Positions 44,414 to 54,889 of a DNA stretch of 64,000 bases are shown piece after piece. Origin of the DNA: Serratia nevei (GTDB lineage Bacteria; Pseudomonadota; Gammaproteobacteria; Enterobacterales; Enterobacteriaceae); the NCBI RefSeq assembly GCF_024160145.1, contig NZ_JAMYWQ010000013.1, positions 1 through 64,000 of the forward strand. The letters are read 5' to 3'. The position numbers and the translations under genes were made by a program. Under the pieces are notes generated by a model, which saw only the letters and a program-made list of their open reading frames with translations, did not search any database and was not told the DNA's origin. The first letter of the stretch is position 1. Each line of letters starts with the position of its first letter.

Positions 44414-45799
44414 TTACTTACGGCGCCAGGTGGTGCCCTGCGGGCCGTCTTCCAGCACGATGTTCATCTCGTTCAACCGATCGCGAGCGGCATCCGCCAG
44501 CGCCCAGTCCTTGGCGGCACGCGCTTCGTTACGCTGTTTGATCAGCGCTTCGATCTCCGCCACTTCGCCGTCGTCAACCTGAGCACCCCCTTGCAGGAAC
44601 TGCTCCGGCTCCTGCTGCAGCAGGCCGAGCACGTTCGCCAGCTTGCGCAGCTCCGCCGCCATGCCGTTGGCCGCCGCCATGTCTTCACCCTTGAGGCGGT
44701 TAACCTCGCGCGCCAGATCGAACAGCGTCGAGTAGGCTTCCGGGGTGTTGAAGTCGTCGTCCATCGCTTCGCGGAAGCGGGCTTCGAACGCTTCGCCGCC
44801 GGCCGGTGCGGCGTCGGCATCGGTGCCGCGCAGCGCGGTATAGAGGCGCTCCAGCGCGGTGCGCGCCTGCTTGAGGTTCTCCTCGCTGTAGTTCAGCTGG
44901 CTGCGATAGTGGCCGGACATCAGGAAGTAACGCACCGTCTCCGCATCGTAATGGCCGAGCACGTCGCGGATGGTGAAGAAGTTATCCAGCGATTTGGACA
45001 TCTTCTCTTTGTCGATCATCACCATGCCGGAGTGCATCCAGTAATTGACGTACGGGCCGTCGTGAGCGCAGCTCGACTGTGCGATCTCGTTCTCGTGGTG
45101 CGGGAACATCAGATCGGAACCGCCGCCGTGGATATCGAAGTGGGTGCCCAGCTGTTTGCAGTTCATGGCGGAGCATTCGATGTGCCAGCCCGGACGGCCA
45201 GGCCCCCACGGCGACTGCCAGCTCGGCTCGCCCGGTTTGGACATCTTCCACAGCACGAAGTCCATCGGATTGCGCTTCACGTCGTCGATCTCAACGCGCG
45301 CGCCGGCCTGCAGCTGATCCAGATCCTGGCGCGACAGCAGCCCGTATTGCGGATCGCTGTCGATGGAGAACATCACGTCGCCGTTGCTGGCCACGTAGGC
45401 ATGATCGCGATCGATCAGGCGCTGGGTGATCTCGATGATCTCGGCGATATGCTGGGTCGCGCGCGGTTCACTGTCCGGGCGATCGATCAGCAGCGCGTCG
45501 AAGTCGGCGTGCATTTCCGCCAGCATGCGTGCGGTCAGCTGGTCGCAGGTTTCATGATTTTCCGCCGCGCGGCGGATGATTTTGTCGTCCACGTCAGTGA
45601 CGTTGCGCACGTAGTTCAGCGAATAGCCGAGGTAGCGCAGGTAACGCGCCACCACGTCGAAAGCGACAAAGGTACGACCGTGGCCGATGTGACACAGGTC
45701 ATAGATGGTTACCCCGCACACGTACATGCCCACTTTCCCGGCATGAATGGGTTTGAATTCCTCTTTTTGACGACTCAGGGTATTAAAAATCTTTAGCAT
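44414..45799 (-). CDS. cysS: Cysteinyl-tRNA synthetase
   Basis: 461 residues from ATG 45799 ([18 protein letters not shown]), the normal CysRS N-terminus; an upstream start would add 42 non-conserved residues. HIGH motif in [14 protein letters not shown] in [10 protein letters not shown], zinc-binding Cys28 in YVCGV and GWHIECSAM. It charges tRNA-Cys. Divergent from ppiB. Confidence 0.97.
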   Translation of the reverse strand: MLKIFNTLSRQKEEFKPIHAGKVGMYVCGVTIYDLCHIGHGRTFVAFDVVARYLRYLGYSLNYVRNVTDVDDKIIRRAAENHETCDQLTARMLAEMHADFDALLIDRPDSEPRATQHIAEIIEITQRLIDRDHAYVASNGDVMFSIDSDPQYGLLSRQDLDQLQAGARVEIDDVKRNPMDFVLWKMSKPGEPSWQSPWGPGRPGWHIECSAMNCKQLGTHFDIHGGGSDLMFPHHENEIAQSSCAHDGPYVNYWMHSGMVMIDKEKMSKSLDNFFTIRDVLGHYDAETVRYFLMSGHYRSQLNYSEENLKQARTALERLYTALRGTDADAAPAGGEAFEARFREAMDDDFNTPEAYSTLFDLAREVNRLKGEDMAAANGMAAELRKLANVLGLLQQEPEQFLQGGAQVDDGEVAEIEALIKQRNEARAAKDWALADAARDRLNEMNIVLEDGPQGTTWRRK

Positions 45800-46108
45800 C
45801 GGGAGATTCCGTGGTGTGCGTGATAACAAAAAAGATAACCGGGCTTCAGGTTTTCCGCCCGGTAGCGTATTGAAACCTGAAGCCTGATCTATTGCAAGGT
45901 TAAGGCCATGCTTTGCTGACTTCACGCGAATAAAATGCGCGAAATTCGGCGGTCGGTGCAGTTGTTATAATATAACATAAATGCAATTACCACAGACAGT
46001 GCGCGGTTGAGCCGCTGCTGACTCGCTCAGGCGGATATGTTATAAGGGCGGTCTGAATGTTCACTCGCTTTACGTGACGTCTCACTTCACCTTGTTAGGA
46101 TTAAAACT
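45800..46108. promoter_or_regulatory. Divergent promoter region cysS/ppiB
   Basis: 309 bases without a gene between two divergent genes, so it must hold both promoters. A TATAAT at 45966-45971 is a -10 candidate; a TTATAA near 46043 is another. No operator identified. Confidence 0.5.
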
Positions 46109-46603
46109 ATGGTTACTTTCCACACCAATCACGGCGATATCGTTATCAAGACCTTTGCTGACAAAGCGCCGGTTACCGTTGAAAACTTCCTGAACTACTG
46201 CCGCGCCGGTTTCTACGACAACACCATCTTCCACCGTGTGATCAACGGCTTCATGATCCAGGGCGGCGGTTTCGAGCCGGGCATGAACCAGAAAGCAACC
46301 AACGCGACCATCAAGAACGAAGCCAACAACGGTCTGAAAAACACCATCGGCACCCTGGCAATGGCGCGCACCAACGATCCGCACTCCGCCACCGCACAGT
46401 TCTTCATCAACGTGGCTGACAACGACTTCCTGAACTTCCGCAGCGAAAACGTGCAGGGCTGGGGCTACTGCGTGTTTGCGGAAGTGGTTGAAGGCATGGA
46501 CGTGGTCAACACGATCAAAGGCGTGAAAACCGGCCGCAGCGGCATGCACCAGGACGTACCGGTAGAAGACGTGGTGATCAACAGCGTGACCGTCAGCGAG
46601 TAA
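46109..46603 (+). CDS. ppiB: Cytoplasmic peptidyl-prolyl isomerase PpiB
   Basis: 164 residues, cyclophilin fold throughout, no signal peptide. Motifs [35 protein letters not shown] and [14 protein letters not shown]. It catalyses proline cis-trans isomerisation during folding. lpxH follows ten bases later. Confidence 0.96.
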   Translation: MVTFHTNHGDIVIKTFADKAPVTVENFLNYCRAGFYDNTIFHRVINGFMIQGGGFEPGMNQKATNATIKNEANNGLKNTIGTLAMARTNDPHSATAQFFINVADNDFLNFRSENVQGWGYCVFAEVVEGMDVVNTIKGVKTGRSGMHQDVPVEDVVINSVTVSE

Positions 46604-46613
46604 TCGCGGCTGC

Positions 46614-47336
46614 ATGAGTACGCTGTTCATCGCAGATCTGCACTTGTGCGCACAGGAACCGGCAATCACTGCCGGTTTTCTGCGTTTTTTACGGCGCGAA
46701 GCGGTTCACGCCGACGCGCTGTACATCCTCGGCGACCTGTTTGAAGCCTGGATCGGCGACGACGATCCCGAGCCGCTGCACGCGGAGATCGCCGCGGCGC
46801 TGAAGGCGCTGCAACAGGCCGGCGTGCCCTGCTACTTCATCCACGGCAACCGCGATTTTCTGCTCGGCAAGCGCTTCGCCCGCGCCAGCGGCATGCAGCT
46901 GCTGCCGGAAGAAAAAGTGCTGGAGCTGTACGGCCGCAGGATCCTGATCCTGCACGGCGACACCCTGTGCACCGACGATCAAGCCTATCAGCAATTCCGC
47001 CGTAAAGTGCACAACCCGCTGATTCAGAAGTTGTTCCTGGCGCTGCCGCTGCGCTGGCGATTGAAGATTGCCGCCAACATGCGCGCCCGCAGCCAGCAAT
47101 CCAACCAGTACAAGTCGGAAGCCATCATGGACGTCAACCCGCAGGCAGTCGAACAGACGATGCTGCGCCACGACGTGCACTGGATGATCCACGGCCATAC
47201 TCATCGCCCGGCGGTGCACCGGCTGGCGTTGAGCAACGGCGAAGCCCATCGCGCGGTGCTGGGCGCCTGGCACGTCGAAGGATCGATGATCAAAGTCAGC
47301 GCCGACGCCGTCGAGCTGATCCAATTCCCATTCTGA
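46614..47336 (+). CDS. lpxH: UDP-2,3-diacylglucosamine diphosphatase LpxH
   Basis: 240 residues. Metallophosphoesterase motifs: [41 protein letters not shown] and [10 protein letters not shown]. LpxH hydrolyses UDP-2,3-diacylglucosamine to lipid X in lipid A synthesis. Directly downstream of ppiB, probably cotranscribed. Confidence 0.95.
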   Translation: MSTLFIADLHLCAQEPAITAGFLRFLRREAVHADALYILGDLFEAWIGDDDPEPLHAEIAAALKALQQAGVPCYFIHGNRDFLLGKRFARASGMQLLPEEKVLELYGRRILILHGDTLCTDDQAYQQFRRKVHNPLIQKLFLALPLRWRLKIAANMRARSQQSNQYKSEAIMDVNPQAVEQTMLRHDVHWMIHGHTHRPAVHRLALSNGEAHRAVLGAWHVEGSMIKVSADAVELIQFPF

Positions 47337-47390
47337 GTTCCGGACCGGCGCGCGAGTGAAAATTCGCGCTTTCGGCGGTGAAAACCGGCG

Positions 47391-47406
47391 ACGCAACCGT
47401 TTTCCT
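47391..47406. promoter_or_regulatory. PurR operator upstream of purE
   Basis: The 16 bases ACGCAACCGTTTTCCT match the PurR consensus ACGCAAACGTTTTCNT at all but one specified position. It lies 80 bases before purE, as expected for repression of purEK by PurR with hypoxanthine or guanine. Confidence 0.85.
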
Positions 47407-47485
47407 CGTCGTGCGCTCATGGTATGCTCTACGCCCTCATTCGGCCCTCAGCCGACGCCAGACAAATCACAGGAGCCTTACACCC

Positions 47486-48010
47486 ATGGGAGCCAACGCC
47501 GCTTCAGCCGCCACTACCGGGGCGAAAATCGCAATTGTAATGGGATCGAAAAGTGACTGGGCCACCATGCAGTTCGCCGCCGAAGTCCTGACCCAGCTCG
47601 ATGTCCCCTTCCATGTCGAAGTCGTTTCCGCCCACCGCACGCCGGACAAGCTGTTCAGCTTCGCCGAGCAGGCTACCGCCAACGGCTTTGACGTGATCAT
47701 CGCCGGCGCCGGCGGTGCGGCGCACCTGCCGGGCATGCTGGCGGCGAAAACCCTGGTGCCGGTGCTGGGTGTACCGGTACAAAGCGCCGCGCTGAGCGGC
47801 GTAGACAGCCTCTACTCCATCGTACAGATGCCGCGCGGCATTCCGGTGGGCACGCTGGCGATCGGTAAAGCCGGCGCCGCCAACGCCGGGCTGCTGGCGA
47901 TGCAGATCCTGGCGCTGCACGACGCCGCGCTGGCGCAGCGTTTGGCGGACTGGCGTCAGGCGCAGACCGAAGACGTCTTGAACCACCCCGATCCGCGGGA
48001 GGACGCATGA
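47486..48010 (+). CDS. purE: N5-carboxyaminoimidazole ribonucleotide mutase PurE
   Basis: 174 residues from ATG 47486, preceded by AGGAG. Family motifs are present: [33 protein letters not shown] and [17 protein letters not shown]. It converts N5-CAIR to CAIR in purine synthesis. Its stop overlaps the purK start. Confidence 0.97.
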   Translation: MGANAASAATTGAKIAIVMGSKSDWATMQFAAEVLTQLDVPFHVEVVSAHRTPDKLFSFAEQATANGFDVIIAGAGGAAHLPGMLAAKTLVPVLGVPVQSAALSGVDSLYSIVQMPRGIPVGTLAIGKAGAANAGLLAMQILALHDAALAQRLADWRQAQTEDVLNHPDPREDA

Positions 48011-49074
48011 AGCCGGTTTGCGTACTGGGCAACGGCCAGCTGGGGCGCATGCTGCGCCAGGCCGGCGAACCGCTGGGCATCGCCGTCTACCCCGTCGGCA
48101 TCGATGCCGAACCCGAGGCGGTGCCGTATCAGAACAGCGTCATTACCGCCGAGATCGAACGCTGGCCGGAAACCGCGCTAACGCGCGAGCTGGCGACCCA
48201 CAGCGCCTTCGTCAACCGCGACATCTTCCCGCGCCTGGCCGATCGCCTGACGCAAAAACAGCTGCTCGACCAGCTCGGCCTGGCGACCGCGCCGTGGCAG
48301 CTGCTGGCGAGCGCCGCCGAATGGCCGCAGGTATTCGCTTCGCTGGGCGAGTTGGCGATCGTCAAACGCCGGGTCGGCGGCTATGACGGCCGCGGCCAAT
48401 GGCGTTTGCGCCCGGGCCAGGAAGCCGAACTGCCGGCCGACGCCTATGGCGAGTGCATCGTCGAGCAAGGCATCAATTTCTCCGGCGAAGTGTCGCTGGT
48501 GGGCGCGCGCGGCCACGACGGCCGTTCGGTATTCTACCCGCTGACCCACAACCTGCATGAAGACGGCATCCTGCGCACCAGCGTGGCGCTGCCGCAGCCC
48601 AACCCGGCGCTGCAGCAACAGGCCGAGCAGATGCTGGCCGCGATCCTGAACGAGCTGAACTACGTCGGCGTGATGGCGATGGAGTGCTTTATCGTCGGCG
48701 ATCGGCTGCTGATCAACGAACTGGCGCCGCGCGTGCACAACAGCGGCCACTGGACGCAAAACGGCGCCTCCATCAGCCAGTTCGAGCTACACCTGCGCGC
48801 TATTCTCGGCCTGCCGCTGCCGCAGCCGGTGGTGAGCACGCCGTCGGTGATGGTCAACCTGATCGGCACCGCCGTCAACGAACAGTGGCTGTCGCTGCCG
48901 CTGGTGCATCTGCACTGGTATGAGAAAGAAGTGCGCCCGGGCCGCAAGGTCGGCCACCTCAATCTGAACGACCCGAGCGCCGCCGATCTGCGCCAGGCGC
49001 TGCAGGCGCTGGCGCCGCTGCTGCCGGGCGAATACCAAAGCGGGCTGGCCTGGGCACAGCAGAAGCTGGCCTAA
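48007..49074 (+). CDS. purK: N5-carboxyaminoimidazole ribonucleotide synthetase PurK
   Basis: 355 residues, ATP-grasp enzyme: [47 protein letters not shown] and [14 protein letters not shown]. It makes N5-CAIR from AIR, ATP and bicarbonate. ATGA overlap with purE; an intrinsic terminator follows. Confidence 0.97.
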   Translation: MKPVCVLGNGQLGRMLRQAGEPLGIAVYPVGIDAEPEAVPYQNSVITAEIERWPETALTRELATHSAFVNRDIFPRLADRLTQKQLLDQLGLATAPWQLLASAAEWPQVFASLGELAIVKRRVGGYDGRGQWRLRPGQEAELPADAYGECIVEQGINFSGEVSLVGARGHDGRSVFYPLTHNLHEDGILRTSVALPQPNPALQQQAEQMLAAILNELNYVGVMAMECFIVGDRLLINELAPRVHNSGHWTQNGASISQFELHLRAILGLPLPQPVVSTPSVMVNLIGTAVNEQWLSLPLVHLHWYEKEVRPGRKVGHLNLNDPSAADLRQALQALAPLLPGEYQSGLAWAQQKLA

Positions 49075-49095
49075 AGCGCCGCCGCCGAAAGTAAC

Positions 49096-49126
49096 AGGGG
49101 CTAGCCTAAGGCTAACCCCTTTTTTC
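49096..49126 (+). terminator. Intrinsic terminator after purK
   Basis: A stem GGGGCTAGCC / GGCTAACCCC (one mismatch) with a three-base loop is followed by six Ts. It ends the purEK transcript; ybbP converges on it from the other side. Confidence 0.8.
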
Positions 49127-49143
49127 ATCCCGCTAAGTCAATA

Positions 49144-51576
49144 TCACCCCTCATAACTGCGGAACAGCGCCCGGCCGCGCAGCAGGCGCACGCCCAGCCA
49201 GCCGCCGCACAGCGACAGCAGCAGCGCGCTGGCCAGCGGCAACGCCCACCACAACACCGGCGTCGGCGTCCACGGGAAGTCGAACACCCGGCTCTGCAGC
49301 AGCCACAGCGCCGCCTCGGCGCCCACCGCCGCCGCGATGCCCGCCACCAGCCCCAGCAGGGCGAACTCGCACCACAGCGTGCGGCGCAGCAGCCGTTTGC
49401 CGGCCCCCAGCGTGCGGTACACCACCAGCTCCTGGCGGCGCTGACGCATGCCGACCTGCACCTGCGCCAGCAGCAGTAAGCCGCCGCACAGCACCACCAG
49501 CACCACCATCACCTCCAGCGCGCGGCTGACCTGCTGCAGCACGCCGCCAACCTGTTTCAGGATCGCGCCGATGTCCAGCAGGCTGAGCGTCGGGAACTGG
49601 CGGTTGAGCTGGGTCAGCATCTGGCCGTCGCCGTCGTAGCGGAAGCTGGTGAGCCAGGTCTGCGGCTGGCCGTCCAGCGCACCCGGCGGGAAGATAAAGT
49701 AAAAGTTCGGCTTCAGGCTTTCCCAATCCACCTGACGCAGGCTGGTGACCCTGGCGCTGAACGCCTGGGTATCGCCGCTGAAGGTCAGCGTGTCGCCCAG
49801 TTTGATCTTCAGCCGCCCGGCAATGCCTTCATCCATCGAGACTTCGCCGCTTTTCGGCGGCCAGCTGCCCGCCACCAGCGGATTGTGATCCGGCAGATCG
49901 GCCAACCAGGTCAGGTTCAGCTCACGGTTCACCGCCTCGCCGCCCGGATCGTCTTCATGCACCCGCTCGGTCGCCACCTGCTGGTTTATCTCGGTCAGGC
50001 GCACCCGTACGATCGGATAATAGGTTTCCGGCTTGATCTGGTGCTGCTGCAGGAAGATTTTCACCTGCGGCACCTGCGCCTCGGTCATGTTGAGCAGGAA
50101 ATAGTTCGGGCTGTCCGGCGGCAGCTGTTGCTGCCAGCGTTCGAGCAGATCGCCGCGCAGCACCAACAGCAGCGCCAACAGCATGAACGACAGCGAAAAT
50201 GCCGCCAGCTGGCTGATGGTCACCCACGGCTGATGCAGCAGGCGGTTAACCGCCAGCCGCAGTGCCAGGCTCTTGAGCGTGATGCGGCGCAGCAACAGCA
50301 GGCTGCCCCAGCCGATGCCGCCCAGCAGCAGTGCCAGCACCGCCATACCGGCCAGGATCGCCCACAGCAGCGTGCTGGCCCCCATCAGCGTCACCAGCAG
50401 CGCCACCACGACCACCGCCGTCACCGGCAGGAAGTAGCGCAGCGGCCAGACGTTGGCCACCACATCGCGGCGCAGCACCCGCAGCGGTTGGGTAGCCAGC
50501 AGCTGACGGTACGGCCGCAGCCCGACCAGCAGTGAAATCAGCACCAGCGCGCCGAGCGCCCACAGCCACGGCCAGGCGCCGGCAGCGGGCAATGCGGCCG
50601 GTAACACCGGTTTCAGCAGGCGGATCAACAGCGCTTCAAACGCCAGCCCGATCGCCCCGCCGCACACCGCCGCCAGCGCCATCACCGCCAGCCACTGGCC
50701 GACGATCAGCTTACGCAGTGCGCCGCGCCCGGCGCCGAGGGTTTTCAGCACCGCGATCAGATCGTAGCGGCTGCGGCAATAGTGGCTCATCGCCACCGCC
50801 ACGGCGGCGATCGACAACAGCAGCGTCAGCAGGGCCGACAGCAGCAGGAACTGTTGGGATCGCTGCAGCGACTTGCCGAGCGCACTGCCGGACTCCTGCA
50901 GCCCGAACCAGCGCTGATCCGGCGTCAACTGCGGCGTCAGCCGTTCTTCGTAACGCTGAATATCCGGCCCGGCGCCGGCGAACATGTAGCGGTAGGTCAG
51001 GCGACTGCCCGGCTGCACCGCGCCGGTCTTATCGACGTCCGCCAGGTTGATCATGATGCGCGGCGCGGTCTGGAACGGGTTGAAGCCGGCGTCCGGCTCC
51101 TGAATGATTTCGCCGGCGATGCGCAGCGTGGTGTCGCCCACCTCGAGCGAATCGCCCACTTTCACGTTCAGCAGCGCCAGCAGACGCGGCGCCACCAGCA
51201 CGCTGCCCGGTTCGGGCTTGATGTTGGCCGGGCGAGTTTCCAGTTTGCCGTACAGCGGATAGGCCAGATCGGTGGCTTTCACGTCCGCCAGCTGCGGCCG
51301 ATCGCCGGCATAGGTCATGGTGGTGAACGACAGCTGACGGCTCAGCTTCAGCCCCTGCTGCTGCGCGTCCAGCAGCCAGCCTTCCGGCACCGGATGCGCG
51401 CTGCGCAGCACCCGATCGCCGGCGATAAAGTCGCGGCTCTGCTGGCTGAGCCCTTTGTCCATGCGATCGCTGATGCTGCCCAGCGCCAGCACGCAGGCCA
51501 CGGAGAGCGTCAGCGCCAGCCAAACGATCAGCAGCGACGGCGAGCGCCATTCGCGCCAGAACCAGCGCCAGATCAT
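49144..51576 (-). CDS. ybbP: ABC transporter permease YbbP (FtsX-like)
   Basis: 810 residues from ATG 51576, in an ATGA overlap with ybbA and with GGGAGGA upstream. N-terminal TM segment (LLIVWLALTLSVACVLALGS), periplasmic domains and FtsX-type TM clusters around 250-430 and at the C-terminus. YbbP and the ATPase YbbA form an exporter-like complex thought to act on lipophilic substrates; the substrate is not certain. Confidence 0.93.
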   Translation of the reverse strand: MIWRWFWREWRSPSLLIVWLALTLSVACVLALGSISDRMDKGLSQQSRDFIAGDRVLRSAHPVPEGWLLDAQQQGLKLSRQLSFTTMTYAGDRPQLADVKATDLAYPLYGKLETRPANIKPEPGSVLVAPRLLALLNVKVGDSLEVGDTTLRIAGEIIQEPDAGFNPFQTAPRIMINLADVDKTGAVQPGSRLTYRYMFAGAGPDIQRYEERLTPQLTPDQRWFGLQESGSALGKSLQRSQQFLLLSALLTLLLSIAAVAVAMSHYCRSRYDLIAVLKTLGAGRGALRKLIVGQWLAVMALAAVCGGAIGLAFEALLIRLLKPVLPAALPAAGAWPWLWALGALVLISLLVGLRPYRQLLATQPLRVLRRDVVANVWPLRYFLPVTAVVVVALLVTLMGASTLLWAILAGMAVLALLLGGIGWGSLLLLRRITLKSLALRLAVNRLLHQPWVTISQLAAFSLSFMLLALLLVLRGDLLERWQQQLPPDSPNYFLLNMTEAQVPQVKIFLQQHQIKPETYYPIVRVRLTEINQQVATERVHEDDPGGEAVNRELNLTWLADLPDHNPLVAGSWPPKSGEVSMDEGIAGRLKIKLGDTLTFSGDTQAFSARVTSLRQVDWESLKPNFYFIFPPGALDGQPQTWLTSFRYDGDGQMLTQLNRQFPTLSLLDIGAILKQVGGVLQQVSRALEVMVVLVVLCGGLLLLAQVQVGMRQRRQELVVYRTLGAGKRLLRRTLWCEFALLGLVAGIAAAVGAEAALWLLQSRVFDFPWTPTPVLWWALPLASALLLSLCGGWLGVRLLRGRALFRSYEG

Positions 51577-52259
51577 GCTTCCTCCCACAGCTTGCCTTCG
51601 CGCAGCCGCAGCCGCCGCTGGCAGCGCGCCGCCAGGGTTTCGTCATGGGTCACCAGGATCAGGGTGGTGTCAAAATCGCGGTTGAGGGAAAACAACAGAT
51701 CGGCGATGCGATCGCCGGTCTGGCGATCGAGGTTGCCGGTCGGTTCATCGGCGAACAGCACCCGCGGCCGGCCGCTGAAGGCGCGCGCCAGCGCCACGCG
51801 CTGCTGCTCGCCGCCGGACAGCTGCGCCGGCAGGTGATCGAGCCGTTTGCCCAGCCCCAGTTGCTCCAGCAGTTGCACCGCCTGCTCGCGGCTTTGCCTG
51901 TCGCTCTCGCCGCGCAGCAGCGCCGGCAGCTGCACGTTTTCCAGCGCGTTCAGCGTCGGCACCAGCATGAACGACTGAAACACGAAGCCGACGTTCCTGG
52001 CGCGCAGCGCGGCACGGCCTTCTTCGTCCAACGCGGTCAGCGACTCGCCAAGCAGGCGCACCTCGCCCTCGCTGCCGTCATCCAGCCCGGCCAAAATGCC
52101 CAGCAGGGTCGATTTCCCCGATCCGGATTCGCCGATCAGGGCGATCGTCTGCGCGGGTTTGACAAGCAGCTCGACTCCGGTAAGGATGGTGAGCTGATGC
52201 TCACCCTGACCAACGTGTTTACTAAGATGATGAACTTCAAGAACGTTTTCCGCTGGCAT
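51573..52259 (-). CDS. ybbA: ABC transporter ATP-binding protein YbbA
   Basis: 228 residues with Walker A GESGSGKST, signature LSGGEQQRVALAR, Walker B VLFADEPTGNLD and H-loop LVTHD. A lipoprotein-exporter-type (LolD-like) ATPase partner of YbbP. Its 5' end overlaps the start of tesA on the other strand by 33 bases. Confidence 0.95.
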   Translation of the reverse strand: MPAENVLEVHHLSKHVGQGEHQLTILTGVELLVKPAQTIALIGESGSGKSTLLGILAGLDDGSEGEVRLLGESLTALDEEGRAALRARNVGFVFQSFMLVPTLNALENVQLPALLRGESDRQSREQAVQLLEQLGLGKRLDHLPAQLSGGEQQRVALARAFSGRPRVLFADEPTGNLDRQTGDRIADLLFSLNRDFDTTLILVTHDETLAARCQRRLRLREGKLWEEA

Positions 52260-52868
52260 CTTCCCTTCCTTTTGCTGTTGGGATTATTCAGTTTACGCGC
52301 TGCCGCCGCCGATACCTTGTTGATTTTGGGCGACAGTTTAAGCGCCGGTTACCGCCTGCCGATCGAGCGGGCCTGGCCGACACTGTTGGCCGAACGGTGG
52401 CAGAAAAAACCGGGCGCACCGCAGCTGGTCAACGCCAGCATCAGCGGCGACACCGCCGCGCAGGGGCTGGCGCGTCTGCCCGCGCTGCTGAAACAGCATC
52501 AGCCGCGCTGGGTGCTGATCGAGCTGGGCGCCAACGACGGCCTGCGCGGTTTCCCGGCGCAGGACGTACAACGCGATCTCGGCCAGATCATCACACAGGT
52601 GCAGCAGGCCGGCGCACAGCCGCTGCTGATGCAGATCCGCATCCCGCCAAACTACGGCCGCCGCTATACCGAGGCGTTCAGCGCCGTCTACCCGGCGCTG
52701 GCCAAGCAGTTCAACATTCCGCTGCTGCCGTTCTATATGGAACAGGTGGTGGTGAAGCCGGAATGGATGCAGGATGACGGATTGCACCCCAATGGGGACG
52801 CCCAGCCGTTTATCGCCACCTGGATGGCGGAGCGCCTGGAACCGCTAGTAAAACATGAGTCTAACTAA
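52227..52868 (+). CDS. tesA: Acyl-CoA thioesterase I / lysophospholipase TesA
   Basis: 213 residues (MMNFKNVFRWHLPFLLLLGL onward), with a signal peptide ending AAAA before DTLL. GDSL-hydrolase motifs are present: LILGDSLSAGY, NASISGDTA, ELGANDGLRG and DDGLHPN (the Asp/His dyad). It is a periplasmic multifunctional esterase with thioesterase activity. Starts 33 bases inside ybbA on the other strand, as in E. coli. Confidence 0.96.
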   Translation: MMNFKNVFRWHLPFLLLLGLFSLRAAAADTLLILGDSLSAGYRLPIERAWPTLLAERWQKKPGAPQLVNASISGDTAAQGLARLPALLKQHQPRWVLIELGANDGLRGFPAQDVQRDLGQIITQVQQAGAQPLLMQIRIPPNYGRRYTEAFSAVYPALAKQFNIPLLPFYMEQVVVKPEWMQDDGLHPNGDAQPFIATWMAERLEPLVKHESN

Positions 52869-52894
52869 ATTAGGGTCGTACACTAGGTAAAGTT

Positions 52895-53671
52895 ATGCAA
52901 AAAGCAGTATTGATAACCGGCTGCTCCAGCGGGATTGGACTGATTGCGGCGCAGGATCTGCGCAACCGCGGCTACCGGGTGCTGGCCGCCTGTCGCAAGC
53001 CGCAGGACGTGGAAAACATGCGCCAGCTCGGGCTGGAAGGCATCGAGCTGGATCTGGACGACAGCGCCAGCGTCGAGCGCGCCGCCGCCGAAGTGATCGC
53101 GCTGACCGGCGGCCGCCTGTACGGCCTGTTCAACAACGGCGGCTTCGGCGTTTACGGCCCGCTCAGCCGCATTTCGCGCAGCCAGCTGGAACGGCAGTTC
53201 GCCACCAACCTGTTCGGCACCCACCAGCTGACTCAGCTGTTGTTGCCGGCGATGCTGCCGCACGGCGAAGGGCGCATTATCCAGACCAGTTCGGTGATGG
53301 GCCTGGTCTCCAGCGCCGGGCGCGGCGCCTACGCCGCCAGCAAGTTCGCGCTGGAGGCCTGGTCGGACGCGCTGCGCATGGAGCTGCACGGCAGCGGCAT
53401 TCAGGTCAGCCTGATCGAACCGGGGCCGATCTCCACCCACTTTAGCCAGAACGTCAACCAGGCGCAGAGCGACAAGCCGGTGCACAACCCCGGCATCGCC
53501 AGGCGCCTGACGCTGCCGCCGGAGGCCATTCTGCCCAAGCTGCGCCACGCGCTGGAAAGCCCGCGCGCCAAACTGCGCTACCCGGTGACCCTGCTGGCGC
53601 ACGCCATGAGCGTGCTGCGCCGCATTCTGCCGGGCCGCTGTCTGGATTGGCTGCTGCGCAGCAACGCTTAA
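52895..53671 (+). CDS. ybbO: Short-chain dehydrogenase/aldehyde reductase YbbO
   Basis: 258 residues; SDR motifs TGCSSGIG near the N-terminus, FNNGGFG and [11 protein letters not shown] (Tyr/Lys of the active site). YbbO is an NADP-dependent reductase of medium- and long-chain aldehydes. RBS AGGTAAAG. Downstream of tesA in the conserved order. Confidence 0.93.
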   Translation: MQKAVLITGCSSGIGLIAAQDLRNRGYRVLAACRKPQDVENMRQLGLEGIELDLDDSASVERAAAEVIALTGGRLYGLFNNGGFGVYGPLSRISRSQLERQFATNLFGTHQLTQLLLPAMLPHGEGRIIQTSSVMGLVSSAGRGAYAASKFALEAWSDALRMELHGSGIQVSLIEPGPISTHFSQNVNQAQSDKPVHNPGIARRLTLPPEAILPKLRHALESPRAKLRYPVTLLAHAMSVLRRILPGRCLDWLLRSNA

Positions 53672-53748
53672 TTCGCCCACCGGGGTTGAAGAATGGCGGC
53701 GCGCCCCCATTTACACCCCATGGCTCCGCACGATCAGAGAGAAAAAAG

Positions 53749-54603
53749 ATGCTAGCTCAAGCTGTTGTTGATATTAACGAAACTAACCTGCACCAGACGC
53801 TGGAACAATCGATGTCCATTCCGGTGCTGTTCTACTTCTGGTCCGAGCGCAGCCAACACTGCCTGCAGCTCACGCCGGTGCTGGACAAGCTGGCGGCGGA
53901 ATACGCCGGTCAGTTCATTCTGGCCAAGGTGGACTGCGACGCCGAACAGATGATCGCCTCCCAGTTCGGGCTGCGCTCCATTCCGACGGTCTACCTGTTC
54001 AAAGACGGCCAGCCGGTCGACGGCTTCCAGGGCCCGCAGCCCGAAGAAGCGATCCGCGACTTGCTGCAGCGTTTCCTGCCGAAGGAAGAAGATCTGAAAC
54101 TGGCGCAGGCGCAGGAACTGCTGGCCGCCGGCAACGCCGCCGAAGCGCTGCCGCTGCTGAAAGACGCCTGGCAGAGCAGCCAACAGCGCAGCGACATCGG
54201 CCTGACCCTGGCCGAAACCCAGATCGCGCTCAACCGCAGCGAAGACGCCGAAGCGGTGCTGGCAACCATCCCGCTGCAGGATCGCGATACCCGCTATCAG
54301 GGCCTGGTGGCGCAGATTGAACTGTTGAAGCAGGCGGCGGACACGCCGGAAATCCAACAGCTGCAACAGCAGGTGCAGCAGCAGCCGGACAACGTTGAGC
54401 TGGCAGTGCAGCTGGCGCTGCAGCTGCATCAGGTCGGGCGTAACGAAGAAGCGCTGGAACTGCTGATGGGGCATCTGAAGAAAGATCTGGCCGCCGCCAA
54501 TGGCAACGCGCGCAAGACCCTGATGGACATTCTGGCCGCGCTCGGCACCGGCGACGCGCTGGCCGCTAAGTATCGCCGCCAGCTGTACTCCCTGCTGTAC
54601 TGA
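53749..54603 (+). CDS. ybbN: Chaperedoxin YbbN (CnoX)
   Basis: 284 residues from ATG 53749. An N-terminal thioredoxin-like domain has SQHC at 35-38 (Cys38, not a CxxC) and Cys63, matching the pair used in CnoX, followed by TPR-like helices to the end. It protects unfolded proteins under chlorine stress. Its stop lies within the end of the adjacent palindromic repeat. Confidence 0.95.
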   Translation: MLAQAVVDINETNLHQTLEQSMSIPVLFYFWSERSQHCLQLTPVLDKLAAEYAGQFILAKVDCDAEQMIASQFGLRSIPTVYLFKDGQPVDGFQGPQPEEAIRDLLQRFLPKEEDLKLAQAQELLAAGNAAEALPLLKDAWQSSQQRSDIGLTLAETQIALNRSEDAEAVLATIPLQDRDTRYQGLVAQIELLKQAADTPEIQQLQQQVQQQPDNVELAVQLALQLHQVGRNEEALELLMGHLKKDLAAANGNARKTLMDILAALGTGDALAAKYRRQLYSLLY

Positions 54604-54732
54604 TATACCCTTCGTCTTTCCAGCCGCATCGTTGTTGGCTGCATGTTCGAACCCCAGTCACTTAGTTATCTAAGCTCCTGGGGTCTCTCACGTTTGCCGC
54701 CTGGACGCAACTGGAAATCCATTGGGTATATC
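54602..54732. repeat. Palindromic MITE-like repeat 1 (131 bp)
   Basis: Imperfect terminal inverted repeats (GATATACCC ... GGGTATATC) enclose a central hairpin (ACCCCAG TCA CTTAG TTAT CTAAG CTC CTGGGGT, 54651-54684). It is homologous to the reverse complement of repeat 2. It starts inside the ybbN stop codon. Looks like an enterobacterial intergenic repeat that could fold as RNA; family not named with certainty. Confidence 0.8.
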
Positions 54733-54757
54733 TGTTGTCCCAAAGTAAATATTGAGG

Positions 54758-54889
54758 GGTATCCCCTAAATAGTTCGAGTTGCATCAAGGCGGCAAGTTT
54801 GTAAGTCCCCGGGAGCTTACTCAAGTAAGCGACCGGGGCGCGCAAACGCAAGCCAACACAGATGCAGCTTGAAATATGACGGGGATATC
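54758..54889. repeat. Palindromic MITE-like repeat 2 (132 bp), inverted relative to repeat 1
   Basis: Ends GGTATCCCC and GGGGATATC are inverted repeats; a central hairpin (CCCCGG, then GCTTAC/GTAAGC) is at about 54814-54838. Its reverse complement aligns over its full length with repeat 1. It ends in the cfa stop codon (54888-54890). The 25 bases between the copies hold no gene. Confidence 0.8.

Noticed and set aside
44393-45796. Long antisense frame over cysS (467 codons)
   Set aside because: It is a shadow of the cysS coding strand, with no domain and a low-complexity His/Arg-rich product.
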